A stretch of DNA of 20,773 bases. It comes from a virus. The stretch lies in the IMG/VR virus record IMGVR_UViG_3300043172_000682, positions 1 to 20,773 of that record; one strand, 5' to 3'. The stretch's first letter is position 1, and every line of letters begins with the position of its first letter. Below the pieces are notes generated by a model. It made no database searches, was not told the origin of the DNA, and saw only the letters and a program-made list of their open reading frames with translations. A program made the translations under genes and the position numbers. Shown one piece after another: positions 20,768 to 20,773 of this stretch.

Positions 20768-20773
20768 TATTAA

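Larger units (their letters stand above)
19089..20773. other. Dinucleotide-restricted DNA: no GA, TC or GC
   Basis: From 19152 to the window end the dinucleotides GA, TC and GC do not occur, apart from GA at 19615-19616 and 19619-19620. I checked each line of sequence by eye. Equivalent statements are that every G-run is followed by T and every C-run is preceded by A. The three-member set is closed under reverse complement, so both strands obey equally. The left edge lies between the last ordinary GA (19087-19088) and a single TC at 19150-19151. The rule covers the non-coding stretch 19152-19912, both genes and the gaps between them. My rough expectation for ordinary DNA of this composition is 150-200 occurrences. 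Positions 1-19088 use all three dinucleotides freely. Confidence 0.95.

Noticed and set aside
1-20773. tRNA genes, CRISPR arrays, integrase, transposase
   Set aside because: I looked for cloverleaf-like segments, regularly spaced repeats and recombinase motifs and saw none. The only regular repeats are the 15-base units inside the 160-aa gene and the short pairs listed.

Overview
The window looks like part of a low-GC Firmicutes (Clostridia or Bacilli) tailed phage or prophage. Supporting signs are strong AGGAGG-type ribosome binding sites, AT-rich codons, sigma70/sigmaA-type promoters, and an HK97-type head and packaging module. The host cannot be named from sequence alone.

Layout. (1) Positions 1-7930, leftward: small terminase, large terminase, a small beta-rich virion protein, an 814-aa fibre-like protein, portal, an HK97 prohead protease with a long scaffold-like tail, and the N-terminal 186 codons of the major capsid protein, which runs off the left edge. 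A consensus leftward promoter (7972-8000) drives it. (2) Positions 7931-8302: divergent promoter region with twin G-tract repeats. (3) Positions 8303-18890, rightward: about 28 small, tightly overlapping genes in two transcription units, separated at 10754-10817 by a terminator and a new promoter. Most are unrecognised. Recognisable ones are a DUF5662-like protein with a collagen-like tail, many small zinc-ribbon proteins, a PD-(D/E)XK (MmcB-like) nuclease, a Cys-His papain-like protein, a DUF2188-like protein and a tandem paralogous pair. A terminator closes the unit at 18934-18967. (4) Positions about 19089-20773: a different kind of DNA.

The striking finding is in part 4. From 19152 to the window end (1622 bases), coding and non-coding, the dinucleotides GA, TC and GC are absent except for two GA at 19615 and 19619. 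Put as a rule, every G-run is followed by T and every C-run is preceded by A. The set is its own reverse complement, so the constraint acts on double-stranded DNA rather than on codons. It removes 24 codons (all GAN, GCN, TCN, NGA, NGC, NTC) and leaves 38 sense codons for 17 amino acids. The two genes inside (160 and 71 aa) contain no Asp, Glu or Ala, yet keep open frames and rule-compatible ribosome binding sites. The non-coding part holds palindromic direct repeats, a 159-base C-free G-run tract and inverted repeats, suggestive of a replication or control region. The rest of the window uses GA, TC and GC freely, but I found no GATC anywhere in it. I know of no described system that explains the rule. 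A saturating cytosine deaminase with [T/G]C context, or selection against a very short DNA target, are the two explanations I consider testable.
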